From an uncultured Lachnospiraceae bacterium (GTDB lineage Bacteria; Bacillota; Clostridia; Lachnospirales; Lachnospiraceae), in NCBI GenBank assembly GCA_910577655.1, contig CAJTOW010000081.1:1-19823 (forward strand): a stretch of 19,823 bases of DNA. Direction: 5' to 3'. This document shows positions 1 to 6,952 of this stretch, in pieces. Position numbers and translations under genes: made by a program. The notes beneath the pieces are model-generated. The model was not told where the DNA came from and did not search any database. It was given only the letters and a program-made list of their open reading frames with translations. Position 1 is the first letter of the stretch; the number at the start of each line of letters is the position of its first letter.

Positions 1-359
1 TCCCGGTCAGCCTGACGCACCAGGCGTTCGTAGTCCTCCCTGGTCAGCTCCCTGGACTCATCCAGGAAGAGCTGGCGCTGGATTCTTGGCAGACGGATGC
101 AGCATTCCTTTCTTCCTATATATTTAAGGTAGCCGTTGAGAGCTACCAGCATGGAGCTGGTACTGGTATCCTTGTAGCGGGACAGCAGATAGTCCCGGTA
201 GCGGGACACAGCGTCGTGGTCCAGCTTGTCGTTCTGGATGAAGGCCAGGAATTTGCGGATGTCGCGTATGTACTTGCTGACAGTGTTGGGTTTCATGTCG
301 CGGGTTTTCAGATAGATCCGGTAGTTTTCCAGAATTCCTCCTGGACATTTTTTTCTCAT
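1..359 (-). CDS. Tyrosine recombinase/integrase, N-terminal fragment (cut by window edge)
   Basis: The reading frame starts at the ATG at 359-357 and runs off the left edge, giving about 119 codons. The start follows AAGGAGA about 8 nt upstream. The translation begins MRKKCPGGILENYRIYLK and contains TRDMKPNTVSKYIRDIRKF and a SYSSMLVAL-like helix (STSSMLVALNGYLKYIG), then a segment ending LTREDYERLVRQAD. This is the pattern of the N-terminal SAM-like core-binding domain of XerC/XerD-type integrases, with the start of the catalytic domain. The catalytic R-H-R-Y residues would lie outside the window, so activity cannot be judged. It could be a housekeeping Xer-like enzyme or the integrase of a mobile element. 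No att site can be identified from this side. Confidence 0.75.
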   Translation of the reverse strand, partial: MRKKCPGGILENYRIYLKTRDMKPNTVSKYIRDIRKFLAFIQNDKLDHDAVSRYRDYLLSRYKDTSTSSMLVALNGYLKYIGRKECCIRLPRIQRQLFLDESRELTREDYERLVRQADR

Positions 360-477
360 AATGGTATCTCCTTTTCGTATGTTGCTGGGACGCAGGTGAC
401 CGTTTAAGGGGTGTCTGGGCTGTTGCAATTGTTACGGGTGCAGTGCCTTTTCTGCTGTTCCTTTCGTTTACATGTAT

Positions 478-506
478 ATTATACTACTCAGGGTATCTCG
501 CAAAGT
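478..506 (-). promoter_or_regulatory. Possible integrase promoter
   Basis: On the minus strand a perfect TATAAT lies at 483-478. At 17 bp spacing the -35 hexamer is a poor ACTTTG (506-501), so the promoter is weak or needs help. The partial integrase gene starts 119 bp downstream. A TCTCGCGAGA palindrome lies just upstream. Confidence 0.4.
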
Positions 507-517
507 GTCTCGCGAGA
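496..517. promoter_or_regulatory. TCTCGCGAGA palindrome plus TCTCGC half-site
   Basis: A perfect 10-bp palindrome TCTCGCGAGA occupies 508-517, and a direct half-copy TCTCGC lies at 496-501, 12 bp away. Both sit at the -35 region of the predicted integrase promoter, which is a typical place for a repressor. No regulator gene is visible nearby, so the assignment is inference. Confidence 0.35.
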
Positions 518-628
518 GCTCAAAAACGGACTTTTTCACAAATTTTTTTGTAACTTTTTTCGTCAAAGGACAAGGGGATACCGTTTTTCCTGCCTGCCGG
601 GGTATTTGCCATGTCAGGGTATGACAAA

Positions 629-669
629 CCAGGAGCAGTCCTATGGTCATAACACAAGACTGCTCCTGG
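629..669. terminator. Stem-loop, likely terminator
   Basis: A perfect 12-bp inverted repeat CCAGGAGCAGTC / GACTGCTCCTGG (629-640 and 658-669) encloses a 17-nt loop. On the plus strand it is followed by ATTTTTGTTATTTTATC. On the minus strand it is followed by TTTGTCAT. It lies about 90 bp past the stop codon of the DUF885 gene, so it probably ends that transcript, although the better T-tract is on the opposite strand. Confidence 0.5.
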
Positions 670-759
670 ATTTTTGTTATTTTATCTTGTTTCGGTTGCA
701 ACAGTCCAGATGTCCCCTCTGATCTGTTGCTTCTGGTTACAGATATTTCTTTTTTCTTT

Positions 760-2607
760 CTATTTTCCTTCTTTCTGCTCTTCCAGCCAGGTGCTAAAAT
801 ACGCCTGGATCACATCAAAGGGCGCGTCGCCTATGTCCAGAATGAATTTGTGGAAAGCTTTTAAGTCGAAGCGGTCCTTTAGCTGTTCTTCCGCGGTCCT
901 GCGCATGTTCCGGATCTCCATGCAGCCCACGTAATAAGAAAGGTAGTTGGCGGGATTTTCCACCATGGCGTCGTAGAGACTCTCTACAGCACTGTCAGGC
1001 TGATTGTAGTAGCGCTGGAGATATTCCCGCACCTGTTCCCTGGTCCAGCCCTTATAATTAATGTAGATGTCCAGGCAGGCGTGGAGTCCCAGGGATACCA
1101 TATAGTTGTCTGCCAGAAGCTGGCCCATTTCGGGCCGCAGGCCATTGTCCAGCAGATAGGCCTCCCGCTCTACGTAGGTGGCCCAGCCTTCCGAGAAACC
1201 GGCAAAAGACAAGAGCTTACGGATGTCCTCCTGGTTCTGGGTGTGGAAATACACGTTCTGGTACAGATGCCCCGGATATCCTTCGTGGGCAATGACCGTG
1301 TACAGGTCACTGCCTGCAAAGCGGGGATTGCCGTTGATGTAGATGGTATTGTTCTCGTAGTCATCCAGAGGCGACACCAGATAGAAGGCGGGGCTCAAAG
1401 ACAGTTCCAGGGACTTGGGAACCATCTTGAAGGTGTAGCTGCAGGCTGGCAGGGGCGGATAGTCCTTCTGGGTGGCGGTTTTCAGCTCCTCCATGATGGC
1501 CTCGGGCTCGGTCTCGCAAAATGCGTAGGTATCGATCTCATCTATCAGCTCCGGATACTGGCGCAGGAGAAGGGATGTGCTGATCAGGGCATCCTCCATA
1601 GTGTATTCCACATCCTCCAGCAGATCATCCACAGACCCATAGGAGGTTCCGGTAGACGAGTAAACCAGATACTCGTAGTATGCCTTGCCCTCCGGGTAGC
1701 CGCACTGGCCGCCGTCATTGGTTCCCGTGCCCTTCAGGGCGGTGAGACCGTCAATCAGAAGCTGGTACGCAGGGACGAAATCCTGTTCCAGGGCCTCGGC
1801 GTGACGCTGGCGGTAGGTGTCCTTATCCTCCTGAGTCAGCCCCTCCACCTCTTCCATCCGGCTGTCAAATGTCTCTGTCATGAAATTCTCGCCCGGTGTC
1901 AGCAGGAAGCTCTCGCAGGATTCGATGATGTGGTCAATGGTCCTGTCGCTCATCATCAGTCCGGCGTCTGCCTTGCGTTTCTCATAGTCCATGATGTCCT
2001 GGTAGTATTCGTCAATCCCGGCCAGAAGTTCTAAGTAATCCTCGATATCCTGCCGGGTGTAAAAGGCGTATTCAGCCAGAAGGATGGGGAGCTGGGCCTG
2101 GACGCCGATGGTCACGGCCAGGGGCTGATGGTAGAGCTGGAGGCCACGGGCCTTCTCCTCGGTATCCATGTAGCTCTGGAGGATCCGCAGGGTCATCCGC
2201 TGATCCTCGGTGAGCAGGGCAGGATCGAAGCTGTCCAAGAGCCCGCCAAGCTCCTGCTGACTCTGGAGATTCTGATCCAGAACCTCCTGGGACATGGAAG
2301 GATAGAGATTTCTGGCATGGGTGATGCCATAGCGGGAGGGATCCTTCAGCATGAAATGCAGATTCACCTGGGTGTCGCTGACCTCACTGATGAAGAGTTC
2401 CTCCATCTCCTTCTTAAAACGGGTCTGTTCTTCCAGGGAACGTTCCTCATAATGTTCATAGTTATCTGTGTTTTCTTCCTGGTAGGGAACCTGGGTGGTC
2501 TGGGGCGTCGCCGCCGGACGCTTCACCTGACAGCCGCCCAGAACGGCGCAGACAAAGAGCAGAACAGCCAGAACGGAGCAGGTGGTTTGTCTGTAGATTT
2601 TATGCAT
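760..2607 (-). CDS. DUF885 family lipoprotein, predicted metal-dependent hydrolase
   Basis: This is a 615-residue protein. The start at 2607 is chosen because GGGAGG lies 9 nt upstream. A more distant in-frame ATG at 2634 has no such site. The N-terminus is a lipoprotein signal peptide: positive MHKIYRQ, a hydrophobic stretch, then lipobox LGGC with the acylated cysteine at residue 26. It should therefore be anchored outside the membrane. The body matches the DUF885 family, which is thought to be peptidase-like. It has the family motif HEGYPGH at residues 441-447 and EGWATYVE at 473-480, both plausible metal or catalytic positions. The His spacing is HEx4H, not the HExxH of classical zincins. 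The C-terminus (WLEEQKEGK) looks complete. The substrate is unknown. The gene seems to be monocistronic. Confidence 0.85.
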   Translation of the reverse strand: MHKIYRQTTCSVLAVLLFVCAVLGGCQVKRPAATPQTTQVPYQEENTDNYEHYEERSLEEQTRFKKEMEELFISEVSDTQVNLHFMLKDPSRYGITHARNLYPSMSQEVLDQNLQSQQELGGLLDSFDPALLTEDQRMTLRILQSYMDTEEKARGLQLYHQPLAVTIGVQAQLPILLAEYAFYTRQDIEDYLELLAGIDEYYQDIMDYEKRKADAGLMMSDRTIDHIIESCESFLLTPGENFMTETFDSRMEEVEGLTQEDKDTYRQRHAEALEQDFVPAYQLLIDGLTALKGTGTNDGGQCGYPEGKAYYEYLVYSSTGTSYGSVDDLLEDVEYTMEDALISTSLLLRQYPELIDEIDTYAFCETEPEAIMEELKTATQKDYPPLPACSYTFKMVPKSLELSLSPAFYLVSPLDDYENNTIYINGNPRFAGSDLYTVIAHEGYPGHLYQNVYFHTQNQEDIRKLLSFAGFSEGWATYVEREAYLLDNGLRPEMGQLLADNYMVSLGLHACLDIYINYKGWTREQVREYLQRYYNQPDSAVESLYDAMVENPANYLSYYVGCMEIRNMRRTAEEQLKDRFDLKAFHKFILDIGDAPFDVIQAYFSTWLEEQKEGK

Positions 2608-2659
2608 AAAGTTGTCCTCCCGGAAATGTTCCATAATATAGTAAATGTACCATTATGTT

Positions 2660-2688
2660 ACTATAAACTATATTCAGGAAAAAAACAA
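2660..2688 (-). promoter_or_regulatory. Promoter of the DUF885 gene
   Basis: On the minus strand, TTGTTT (2688-2683) and TATAGT (2665-2660) are separated by 17 bp. The predicted start site is about 45 bp upstream of the chosen start codon. Confidence 0.55.
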
Positions 2689-2733
2689 CTTATGTGCCTG
2701 GGGAATCATCAGGAAATGGAGCATACAGCCCCT

Positions 2734-2895
2734 AGAGCGTGTCTGAAAATTGCTTTCTGGTAGCTGTGCGTCACAGTTTGTGGGAGATTTGGGCCAAATG
2801 AAGGGCGCATAGTGGGCTATGTAACCTGAATTTGGCCCAAATATACCGCAAAGTGGGGCGTACAGATGCCAGGAATGAATTTTAAGACACGCTCT
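2734..2895. repeat. Complete 162-bp palindromic MITE-like repeat
   Basis: The element is bounded by inverted termini AGAGCGTGTCTGAAAATT and AATTTTAAGACACGCTCT. Internal arms also pair imperfectly: CTGTGCGTCACAG...GTGG near the left end with CCGCAAAGTGGGGCGTACAG near the right. A central pair is GGGCCAAAT / ATTTGGCCC. The whole element can therefore fold into one long hairpin. It has no coding capacity. It lies 27 bp beyond the bioY stop codon and may also end that transcript. Related ends occur at 13391-13412 and 19772-19823. Confidence 0.8.
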
Positions 2896-2922
2896 GGCCG
2901 GCATCCCTGTCTTTACCAGACT

Positions 2923-3555
2923 CTACCCCAGATACCCGGCCTTCACCAGTGACCTGCGCATCTGGCTGCCCAGGACCACAGCCAGCACCGTAAGAACCGC
3001 ATCCTTGGGAATAAAAGCCACAAAAGAATAGACCATAATCGCTCCCAGACTCATGTCTCCGGAAAGACGGGACCACTGAAGGCCACCGGCAAATTCTACC
3101 ACCATCATGCCTGCCAGGGCCAGGACAATCATCACCGCCAGATTCAGAAACCTGTTCTTCCATCCGGGACGAATCCCGCAAAGGAGCGCCATAACCGGCC
3201 AGCCCATGATATAACCGCCGGTCATACCCGCCAGCACGGAGAAACCACCATGGAAATTGGCAAAAACCGGCAGTCCCACGGCTCCGATCAGAATATAAAC
3301 AACCGTAGCCATAAATCCCAGCTTACTGCCCAGCACCGCACCCACCAGGGCCACTCCAAAAAGCTGGATGGTGACCGGAACACCTGACGGCATAGGCAGC
3401 GAGATCTGGGAGACCACCGCCAGTACTGCCGCGAACATCCCCACCAGAACAATATCTCTGGTGCGAAAGCCATTTTTCCCTGCCACGTTTCCCGCTGTCT
3501 TTCCAGCTGTTTTTCCAGCTGCCTTGTCCATAACTGTCTGTTTCGTACCCATCAT
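2923..3555 (-). CDS. bioY: Biotin transporter BioY (ECF S component)
   Basis: This is a 210-residue integral membrane protein that binds and imports biotin, alone or with a shared ECF AAT module. The start at 3555 follows AGGAGG by 8 nt; an upstream in-frame ATG at 3621 lacks a site. After a hydrophilic Lys/Ala/Gly-rich tail (AAGKTAGKTAGN, residues about 10-25), the BioY pattern appears: FAAVLAVVSQISLPMPSGVP, VPVTIQLFGVALVGAVLGSK, IGAVGLPVFANFHGGFSVL and GGYIMGWPVMALL. A final amphipathic end follows (SQMRRSLVKAGYLG). About six membrane segments are visible. No ecfA or ecfT gene lies next to it, so it is probably a solitary or group II-type S component. A BirA operator overlaps its promoter. 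Confidence 0.93.
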   Translation of the reverse strand: MMGTKQTVMDKAAGKTAGKTAGNVAGKNGFRTRDIVLVGMFAAVLAVVSQISLPMPSGVPVTIQLFGVALVGAVLGSKLGFMATVVYILIGAVGLPVFANFHGGFSVLAGMTGGYIMGWPVMALLCGIRPGWKNRFLNLAVMIVLALAGMMVVEFAGGLQWSRLSGDMSLGAIMVYSFVAFIPKDAVLTVLAVVLGSQMRRSLVKAGYLG

Positions 3556-3623
3556 TGTCTCATCCTCCTGAAAATCATAATCCATACTAAGCCATAAACG
3601 CATTGCGGGATTCCCCGCCATTG

Positions 3624-3649
3624 CTAACCGTTCAGATACCGCCTGTTAC
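3624..3649. repeat. GTAACAG-type short repeat, degenerate copy
   Basis: The sequence CTAACCGTTCAGATACCG followed by CCTGTTAC is an inverted, shortened relative of the hairpin repeat at 5483-5514: both share TTCAGATACC and flanking GTAAC ends. It lies in the bioY 5' region. Confidence 0.45.
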
Positions 3650-3662
3650 CGCGAATATCCAC

Positions 3663-3691
3663 ACTATAGCACGAGGTGCTACAATTGTCAA
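3663..3691 (-). promoter_or_regulatory. bioY promoter
   Basis: On the minus strand, TTGACA (3691-3686) and TATAGT (3668-3663) are separated by exactly 17 bp. The -35 lies inside one arm of the BirA operator. Confidence 0.75.
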
Positions 3692-3719
3692 CCTAATTTT
3701 ATAATCGGTTTACAATTGT
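3681..3719. promoter_or_regulatory. BirA (biotin repressor) operator
   Basis: Two 13-bp arms, ACAATTGTCAACC and GGTTTACAATTGT, are separated by 13 bp and pair with one mismatch. The core TTGTCAACC / GGTTTACAA matches the known Firmicute BirA site TTGTTAACC-N-GGTTAACAA. The operator covers the -35 of the bioY promoter, so biotin-loaded BirA should repress bioY. No birA gene is in the window. Confidence 0.82.
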
Positions 3720-3792
3720 GGCTACAGCTCAGTAACAGTTCAAGGGGCGGGGGCATCCACATTGTTCCTGTCTGCAGGATGACATTCACGCC

Positions 3793-3821
3793 TTGCCATC
3801 CCCCATACCTCATGCTATAAT
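3793..3821 (+). promoter_or_regulatory. Promoter of the FAD dehydrogenase gene
   Basis: TTGCCA (3793-3798) and TATAAT (3816-3821) are separated by exactly 17 bp. The transcript would start near 3828, leaving a very short leader that is mostly the ribosome binding site. Confidence 0.7.
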
Positions 3822-3843
3822 CAATAGGAAGGAGGGATCACTC

Positions 3844-5226
3844 ATGAAGTATGACATTATCATCATCGGAGCCGGACCTGGGGGAATTTTCTCTGCATAT
3901 CAGCTGGCTCAGAAAGACCCGTCCCTGAAGATCGCGGTTTTCGAGGCAGGGACCACCCTGGAGAAGCGCAAATGCCCCATTGACGGGGGCAAGATCAAAT
4001 CCTGTATTCACTGCAAATCCTGCTCGATCATGAATGGTTTCGGCGGGGCAGGTGCATTTTCTGACGGAAAATACAATATAACCAATGATTTCGGCGGCAC
4101 TCTGTATGAGTATATCGGCAAGGACAAGGCCACCCGGCTGATGAAGTATGTGGATGAGATCAATGTCTCCCACGGCGGCGAGGGCACGAAAATGTACTCC
4201 ACAGCGGGCAGTGAGTTCAAGAAGATCTGTCTCCAGAACAAGCTGAAGCTTCTGGACGCTTCGGTGCGCCACCTGGGAACGGATATCAACTATGTGGTTC
4301 TGGAGAATCTGTATGCAGAGTTAAAGGAAAAAATAGAATTCCATTTCAATACGCCGGTGACCAATGTAGAACCGGCAGAAAGCGGATACCGGGTGCATTT
4401 CACAGCGAAGGCCGGGGATGGGACTGCGGACTGTTCCCGCTGTATTATTTCCGTAGGGCGCAGCGGCAGCAAGTGGATGGAGCAGGTGTGCCGAAAGCTG
4501 GATATACCCACCAAGTCCAACCGGGTGGATCTGGGCGTCCGGGTGGAGCTGCCTGCGGTGATATTTTCCCATCTCACAGACCAGCTTTATGAGAGCAAGA
4601 TCGTCTACCACACGGAGAAATTCGAGGACAAGGTGCGAACCTTCTGCATGAATCCCTACGGCATCGTGGTGACGGAGAATACCAATGGCATCGTCACGGT
4701 CAATGGGCACAGCTTCGGCGACCCGTCACGGAAGACAGAGAATACCAACTTTGCCCTGCTGGTGGCCAAGCATTTCTCCGAGCCCTTCAAGGACAGCAAC
4801 GGCTACGGAGAGAGCATCGCCCGACTGTCCAATATGCTGGGCGGCGGAGTCATCGTCCAGCGGTTCGGCGACCTGGAACGGGGCCGCAGGAGCACGGTCA
4901 AGCGGATCGAGGAGGGCATGGTCCGGCCTACCCTGGCAGCTACCCCCGGTGATCTGAGCCTGGTACTGCCCAAGCGGATCCTGGACGGCATCATTGAGAT
5001 GATCCATGCCCTGGACAAGATCGCTCCGGGCACAGCCAACGACGACACACTGCTTTACGGGGTGGAGGTCAAGTTCTACAATATGGAGGTGGAGCTTGAC
5101 CAGCACCTGGAGACCCGGTATCCGGGACTTTATGTCATCGGGGACGGCAGCGGCGTCACTCATTCCCTGTCCCACGCCTCCGCCAGCGGCGTGTATGTGG
5201 CGGACCGGATTCTGGAGACGATGTGA
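3844..5226 (+). CDS. FAD-dependent dehydrogenase, COG2509 type
   Basis: This is a 460-residue cytoplasmic flavoprotein. The start at 3844 is preceded by AGGAGGG and gives the canonical N-terminus MKYDIIIIGAGPGGIFSAY, with the GxGxxG dinucleotide fold at residues 9-14. The C-terminal FAD motif is GLYVIGDGSGVTHSLSHA. Between them is a conserved cysteine cluster, C44-x9-C54-x2-C57-x2-C60 (CPIDGGK...CIHCKSC), followed by GFGGAGAFSDGKYN. This arrangement is typical of COG2509 'FAD-dependent dehydrogenase' proteins, whose substrate is not established to my knowledge. The cysteines could bind an Fe-S cluster or zinc. The gene is monocistronic and divergent from bioY, and nothing in the context identifies its substrate. 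Confidence 0.85.
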   Translation: MKYDIIIIGAGPGGIFSAYQLAQKDPSLKIAVFEAGTTLEKRKCPIDGGKIKSCIHCKSCSIMNGFGGAGAFSDGKYNITNDFGGTLYEYIGKDKATRLMKYVDEINVSHGGEGTKMYSTAGSEFKKICLQNKLKLLDASVRHLGTDINYVVLENLYAELKEKIEFHFNTPVTNVEPAESGYRVHFTAKAGDGTADCSRCIISVGRSGSKWMEQVCRKLDIPTKSNRVDLGVRVELPAVIFSHLTDQLYESKIVYHTEKFEDKVRTFCMNPYGIVVTENTNGIVTVNGHSFGDPSRKTENTNFALLVAKHFSEPFKDSNGYGESIARLSNMLGGGVIVQRFGDLERGRRSTVKRIEEGMVRPTLAATPGDLSLVLPKRILDGIIEMIHALDKIAPGTANDDTLLYGVEVKFYNMEVELDQHLETRYPGLYVIGDGSGVTHSLSHASASGVYVADRILETM

Positions 5227-5249
5227 GAGGATGACCTTTCCTGACTCTT

Positions 5250-5272
5250 CCCCGCGGCAATAGAACACGGGG
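5250..5272 (+). terminator. Weak hairpin after the FAD dehydrogenase gene
   Basis: CCCCG (5250-5254) and CGGGG (5268-5272) can pair around a 13-nt loop, followed by CTTTCC. The stem is only 5 bp and the T-tract is poor, so this is a weak terminator candidate. Confidence 0.3.
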
Positions 5273-5280
5273 CTTTCCTA

Positions 5281-5416
5281 TTCACGGGGGCATCTTCTTG
5301 TCCGGCTACGCCAGACAAGAAGCATCGGGCGTCCGCCTGATGTGGAAAACTGGACAAAAACAGTCTTACAAGCGAGCTTGACGCTTGTTTTTGTCCAGTT
5401 TTCACCGCCCCGTGAA
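5281..5416. repeat. Structured element with a predicted four-way junction
   Basis: Four helices can form in 136 nt. P1 is TTCACGGGG / CCCCGTGAA (5281-5289 with 5408-5416). P2 is CTTCTTGTC / GACAAGAAG (5294-5302 with 5314-5322). P3 is CATCGGGC / GCCTGATG (5323-5330 with 5335-5342, one G-U pair). P4 is 18 perfect base pairs, starting GAAAACTGGAC (5345-5362 with 5386-5403), with extra internal pairing. P2 and P3 abut directly. It lies between convergent genes and has no ORF. It may be a mobile hairpin repeat, a bidirectional terminator or a non-coding RNA. Confidence 0.6.
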
Positions 5417-5482
5417 CTGTAACTTATATTCTTTTTTTCAATCCTGCACCATGGAGCTTCCTGACACAGCAGTCCTGCTTTC

Positions 5483-5514
5483 GTAACAGCTCAAGGGGGT
5501 ATCTGAACTGTTAC
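5483..5514. repeat. GTAACAG-type hairpin repeat
   Basis: GTAACAGCTCA (5483-5493) and TGAACTGTTAC (5504-5514) pair over 11 bp with one G-U pair, around a G-rich loop. It lies 23 bp past the DASS permease stop codon. There is no T-tract, so it is more likely a dispersed repeat than a terminator. Related sequences lie at 3624-3649, 3732-3742 (GTAACAGTTCA) and 13223-13255. Confidence 0.55.
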
Positions 5515-5537
5515 CCATCAGGTATGTATTCTGCCTT

Positions 5538-6923
5538 TTACACAACCCGGAACACGGTCATCCACCCTGCAATAATCAGGGCTGATGCCACTGTCATAAC
5601 ACTTCCATACCGCAGCATATCCTTCGGCGTAAAGAGTCTGGCAGAATAGGGAATAATATTTACCGGACTGCTGGTAATCACCACCAGGGACAGAGCAGAA
5701 GAAAAAATACACGGTGCAATCACCCCCCATGCAGATAGGCCTATTCCATCTGCAAGAGAAATCATAATTGGTGCCAGTATCACGCCTGTAACTGTATTGC
5801 TGCTGAAAACCACCTTCAGCACTGATACCGACAGCACAATATAGACACTGCGGATAAAAATTCCTCTTTGCATCAGCTCCGGCACAAAGAATTGTTTCGC
5901 CATCCATTCCGCAACACCGCATTCAAACAGAAGATTACCGATTACAATTCCTGCACAGATCAAAATAATCGAATCCCAATTGATCATGTTGACTGTATCT
6001 TTCCACTGAATAACCCCAATTCCAGGCAAAAACAGTGCTACCCCTACTAAAAGAGCTGCGTGATGACTGCCCAGACCAATCCGGCTTCCTCCAATCCACA
6101 AAATTACCGCTATGAAAAACCATAATGACAGACACTTTTCTCTTTTTCCCAACGAAATCTCTTCTTTCTCCAGCTCCAGCGGGCTGTTATCCCGAATCAG
6201 CCGTGCCAGCAGAATCCAGCCTGTAACCAGCAGTGTCACACAAACCGGAATTCCGATTTTCATCCACTGGAAAAAACTGATCTCGATTCCACTGTATTCC
6301 TTCAGATAATTCAGTGCGATCAGATTCGCCCCTGTTGCAACAGGTGTCGCAACACCGCCAAAAGCACATCCCCATGCGACCGCCAGCATCAGGGCCTTTC
6401 CGATCTGGCTGTAATCCTCTCTGCTCTTTGCCTGTTCTGCCAGAGACAATGCGATGGGAAATACAATTGCCGCAGCCGCGACCTCCGTCACCCACATTGC
6501 CAGAAACGCGCCTGTCACCATAATACCAAAGATCAAAGCCCTGGGCGTTTTCCCTGCCAGCTTAAAGAGTAACGAAGAAATAATTTTTCCCAGACTTGTC
6601 TGCTGAAACGCGCTGGACAGAATCAGCACCCCAAGAAAAAACGCGAAAATACTGTTTCCAAAGCTCTGGGAAATTGACTCCGCAAAATCCATTACTCCTG
6701 TAAACGGAACTACCGCAATCACTATCAGTGCGGTCACTGAGACTGGAACTGTTTCGCAAATCCAATTAGCTATTGCAAACAGAAGTATAAAACCAGCTGC
6801 AATCCCTTCATAATCCAGACCTTCAATTTGTATGGCCTTTGTCACATCCGGACAGAAACACACGACAAGCAGTACCGTCAGTGTTATATAAAACACTCCT
6901 GTTTTTATGGTACGATTCCTCAT
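5538..6923 (-). CDS. DASS/SLC13-like anion (carboxylate) permease
   Basis: This is a 461-residue, very hydrophobic protein with about 11-12 membrane segments. Its organisation matches the divalent anion:sodium symporter family (DASS, SLC13; also the wider ion transporter superfamily). Two inverted halves are visible. The second carries the family SNT motif in VFSSNTVTGVILAP (residues 373-384). The corresponding position in the first half reads MWVTEVAAAAIVFP (143-156), so the usual first SNT triplet is missing. The loop GGVATPVATGANLIAL (189-204) corresponds to the family's GTPPN region. The start codon is 29 bp after the TIM-barrel gene; its upstream AGAAGGG is rather far away. It is the last gene of the operon. 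Substrate is probably a small carboxylate, by inference. Confidence 0.8.
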   Translation of the reverse strand: MRNRTIKTGVFYITLTVLLVVCFCPDVTKAIQIEGLDYEGIAAGFILLFAIANWICETVPVSVTALIVIAVVPFTGVMDFAESISQSFGNSIFAFFLGVLILSSAFQQTSLGKIISSLLFKLAGKTPRALIFGIMVTGAFLAMWVTEVAAAAIVFPIALSLAEQAKSREDYSQIGKALMLAVAWGCAFGGVATPVATGANLIALNYLKEYSGIEISFFQWMKIGIPVCVTLLVTGWILLARLIRDNSPLELEKEEISLGKREKCLSLWFFIAVILWIGGSRIGLGSHHAALLVGVALFLPGIGVIQWKDTVNMINWDSIILICAGIVIGNLLFECGVAEWMAKQFFVPELMQRGIFIRSVYIVLSVSVLKVVFSSNTVTGVILAPIMISLADGIGLSAWGVIAPCIFSSALSLVVITSSPVNIIPYSARLFTPKDMLRYGSVMTVASALIIAGWMTVFRVV

Positions 6924-6952
6924 ATGGAAGATACACCCTTCTGTTCAAATTT

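Larger units (their letters stand above)
360..759. other. Intergenic region without a supported gene
   Basis: I see no credible coding region here. Short open frames on both strands have no family-like sequence and no good ribosome binding sites. The region is AT-rich in parts. It holds the integrase promoter and palindrome near 480-517 and an inverted repeat at 629-669. A degenerate stretch at 410-440 resembles the GTAACAG-type repeats seen at 3624 and 5483. Confidence 0.6.

Noticed and set aside
411..722. 103-residue open frame near the integrase
   Set aside because: Cys/Phe-rich composition, no ribosome binding site, and it runs through the promoter palindrome and the 629-669 stem-loop.
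1081..2034. 317-residue open frame on the plus strand
   Set aside because: It is antisense to the DUF885 gene, has no ribosome binding site and no family-like motifs. It results from the high GC of the true gene.
5281..5416. tRNA-like cloverleaf
   Set aside because: The four helices are too long for a tRNA, and there is no T-loop GTTCRA, anticodon arm or CCA end. Kept only as a structured element.
3624..5514. CRISPR array from the GTAACAG repeats
   Set aside because: The repeats are few, irregular in spacing, in mixed orientation and separated by genes. No cas genes are present.
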